A stretch of 64,000 nt of DNA from Pectobacterium sp. A5351 (lineage in GTDB: Bacteria; Pseudomonadota; Gammaproteobacteria; Enterobacterales; Enterobacteriaceae). Made by a program: the position numbers and the translations under genes. Each line of letters begins with the position of its first letter. Position 1 is the stretch's first letter. The stretch is taken from positions 558,001 through 622,000 of the forward strand of contig NZ_CP116477.1 in assembly GCF_028335745.1 (NCBI RefSeq), read 5' to 3'. The notes beneath the pieces were generated by a model. The model was given only the letters and a program-made list of their open reading frames with translations, ran no database searches and had not been told where the DNA came from. Below are positions 63,861 to 64,000 of this stretch, in pieces.

Positions 63861-64000
63861 CGACTGTTAGAAAACGGTCTTATGGCACCTTGTCTGATTA
63901 TCATGGCAAGGTGCCACGTCTATCGTAAGGGTATGGATGTCCTTGCGTTGAGCGGTCCGGGACAGGATGTTCATCCAATGTTTGTCTTCGGGAGTGGGAA

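Noticed and set aside
63861..64000. Start of the next gene (nlpI expected by synteny)
   Set aside because: No start codon with coding-like downstream sequence falls inside the window. Only the intergenic leader is visible.

Overview
This window is chromosomal DNA of a member of the Enterobacterales. It is most likely a soft-rot Pectobacteriaceae, Pectobacterium or a close relative. I infer this from E. coli-like gene content and order over almost the whole window, a contiguous galacturonate (pectin monomer) operon, and scattered insertions typical of that group. Nothing was searched against a database. Names rest on recognising the proteins and on synteny with E. coli.

Layout. Bases 1-20,150 carry the E. 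coli-like block yqjG-yqjF-yqjKED-yqjC-mzrA-yqjA, then exuR and exuT, diverging from uxaC-uxaB-uxaA, followed by ygjV, sstT, alx with a manganese-type leader riboswitch, ygjR, rlmG and fadH. ExuT imports hexuronate. UxaC, UxaB and UxaA convert galacturonate to 2-keto-3-deoxygluconate, and ExuR represses the set. Bases 20,150-29,570 are accessory. They hold a coiled-coil orphan, spy, a membrane diguanylate cyclase, a DUF1543 protein, a 1,409-residue nitrate reductase fused to a CysJ-like flavoprotein, and a truncated DJ-1/PfpI gene. Bases 29,570-36,320 carry ileX, mug, rpoD-dnaG-rpsU, tsaD and argR. Bases 36,790-52,080 carry mdh, sfsB, two Mu-repressor-like paralogues, ispB, rplU-rpmA-yhbE-obgE, dacB, greA, yhbY, rlmE-ftsH-folP-glmM, secG and leuU. 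Bases 52,080-54,360 are the wreck of an integrated element: a pentanucleotide array, a broken integrase, fused polyketide synthase fragments and an IS4-type transposase remnant. Bases 54,556-63,860 are the metY-rimP-nusA-infB-rbfA-truB-rpsO-pnp cluster.

The most interesting locus is the nitrate reductase at 24,095-28,616. It has an NtrC-like site, a near-consensus sigma-54 promoter, two ANTAR-type hairpins with A1/G4 hexaloops, and an overlapping intrinsic terminator. It then has one ORF that appears to contain both the molybdopterin nitrate reductase and its own NADPH-FAD-FMN electron supply. Inside the linker is a perfect inverted repeat followed by a Shine-Dalgarno and an in-frame ATG. This suggests a recent gene fusion or a second product. 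The expected ANTAR regulator, nitrite reductase and nitrate transporter are not in the window.
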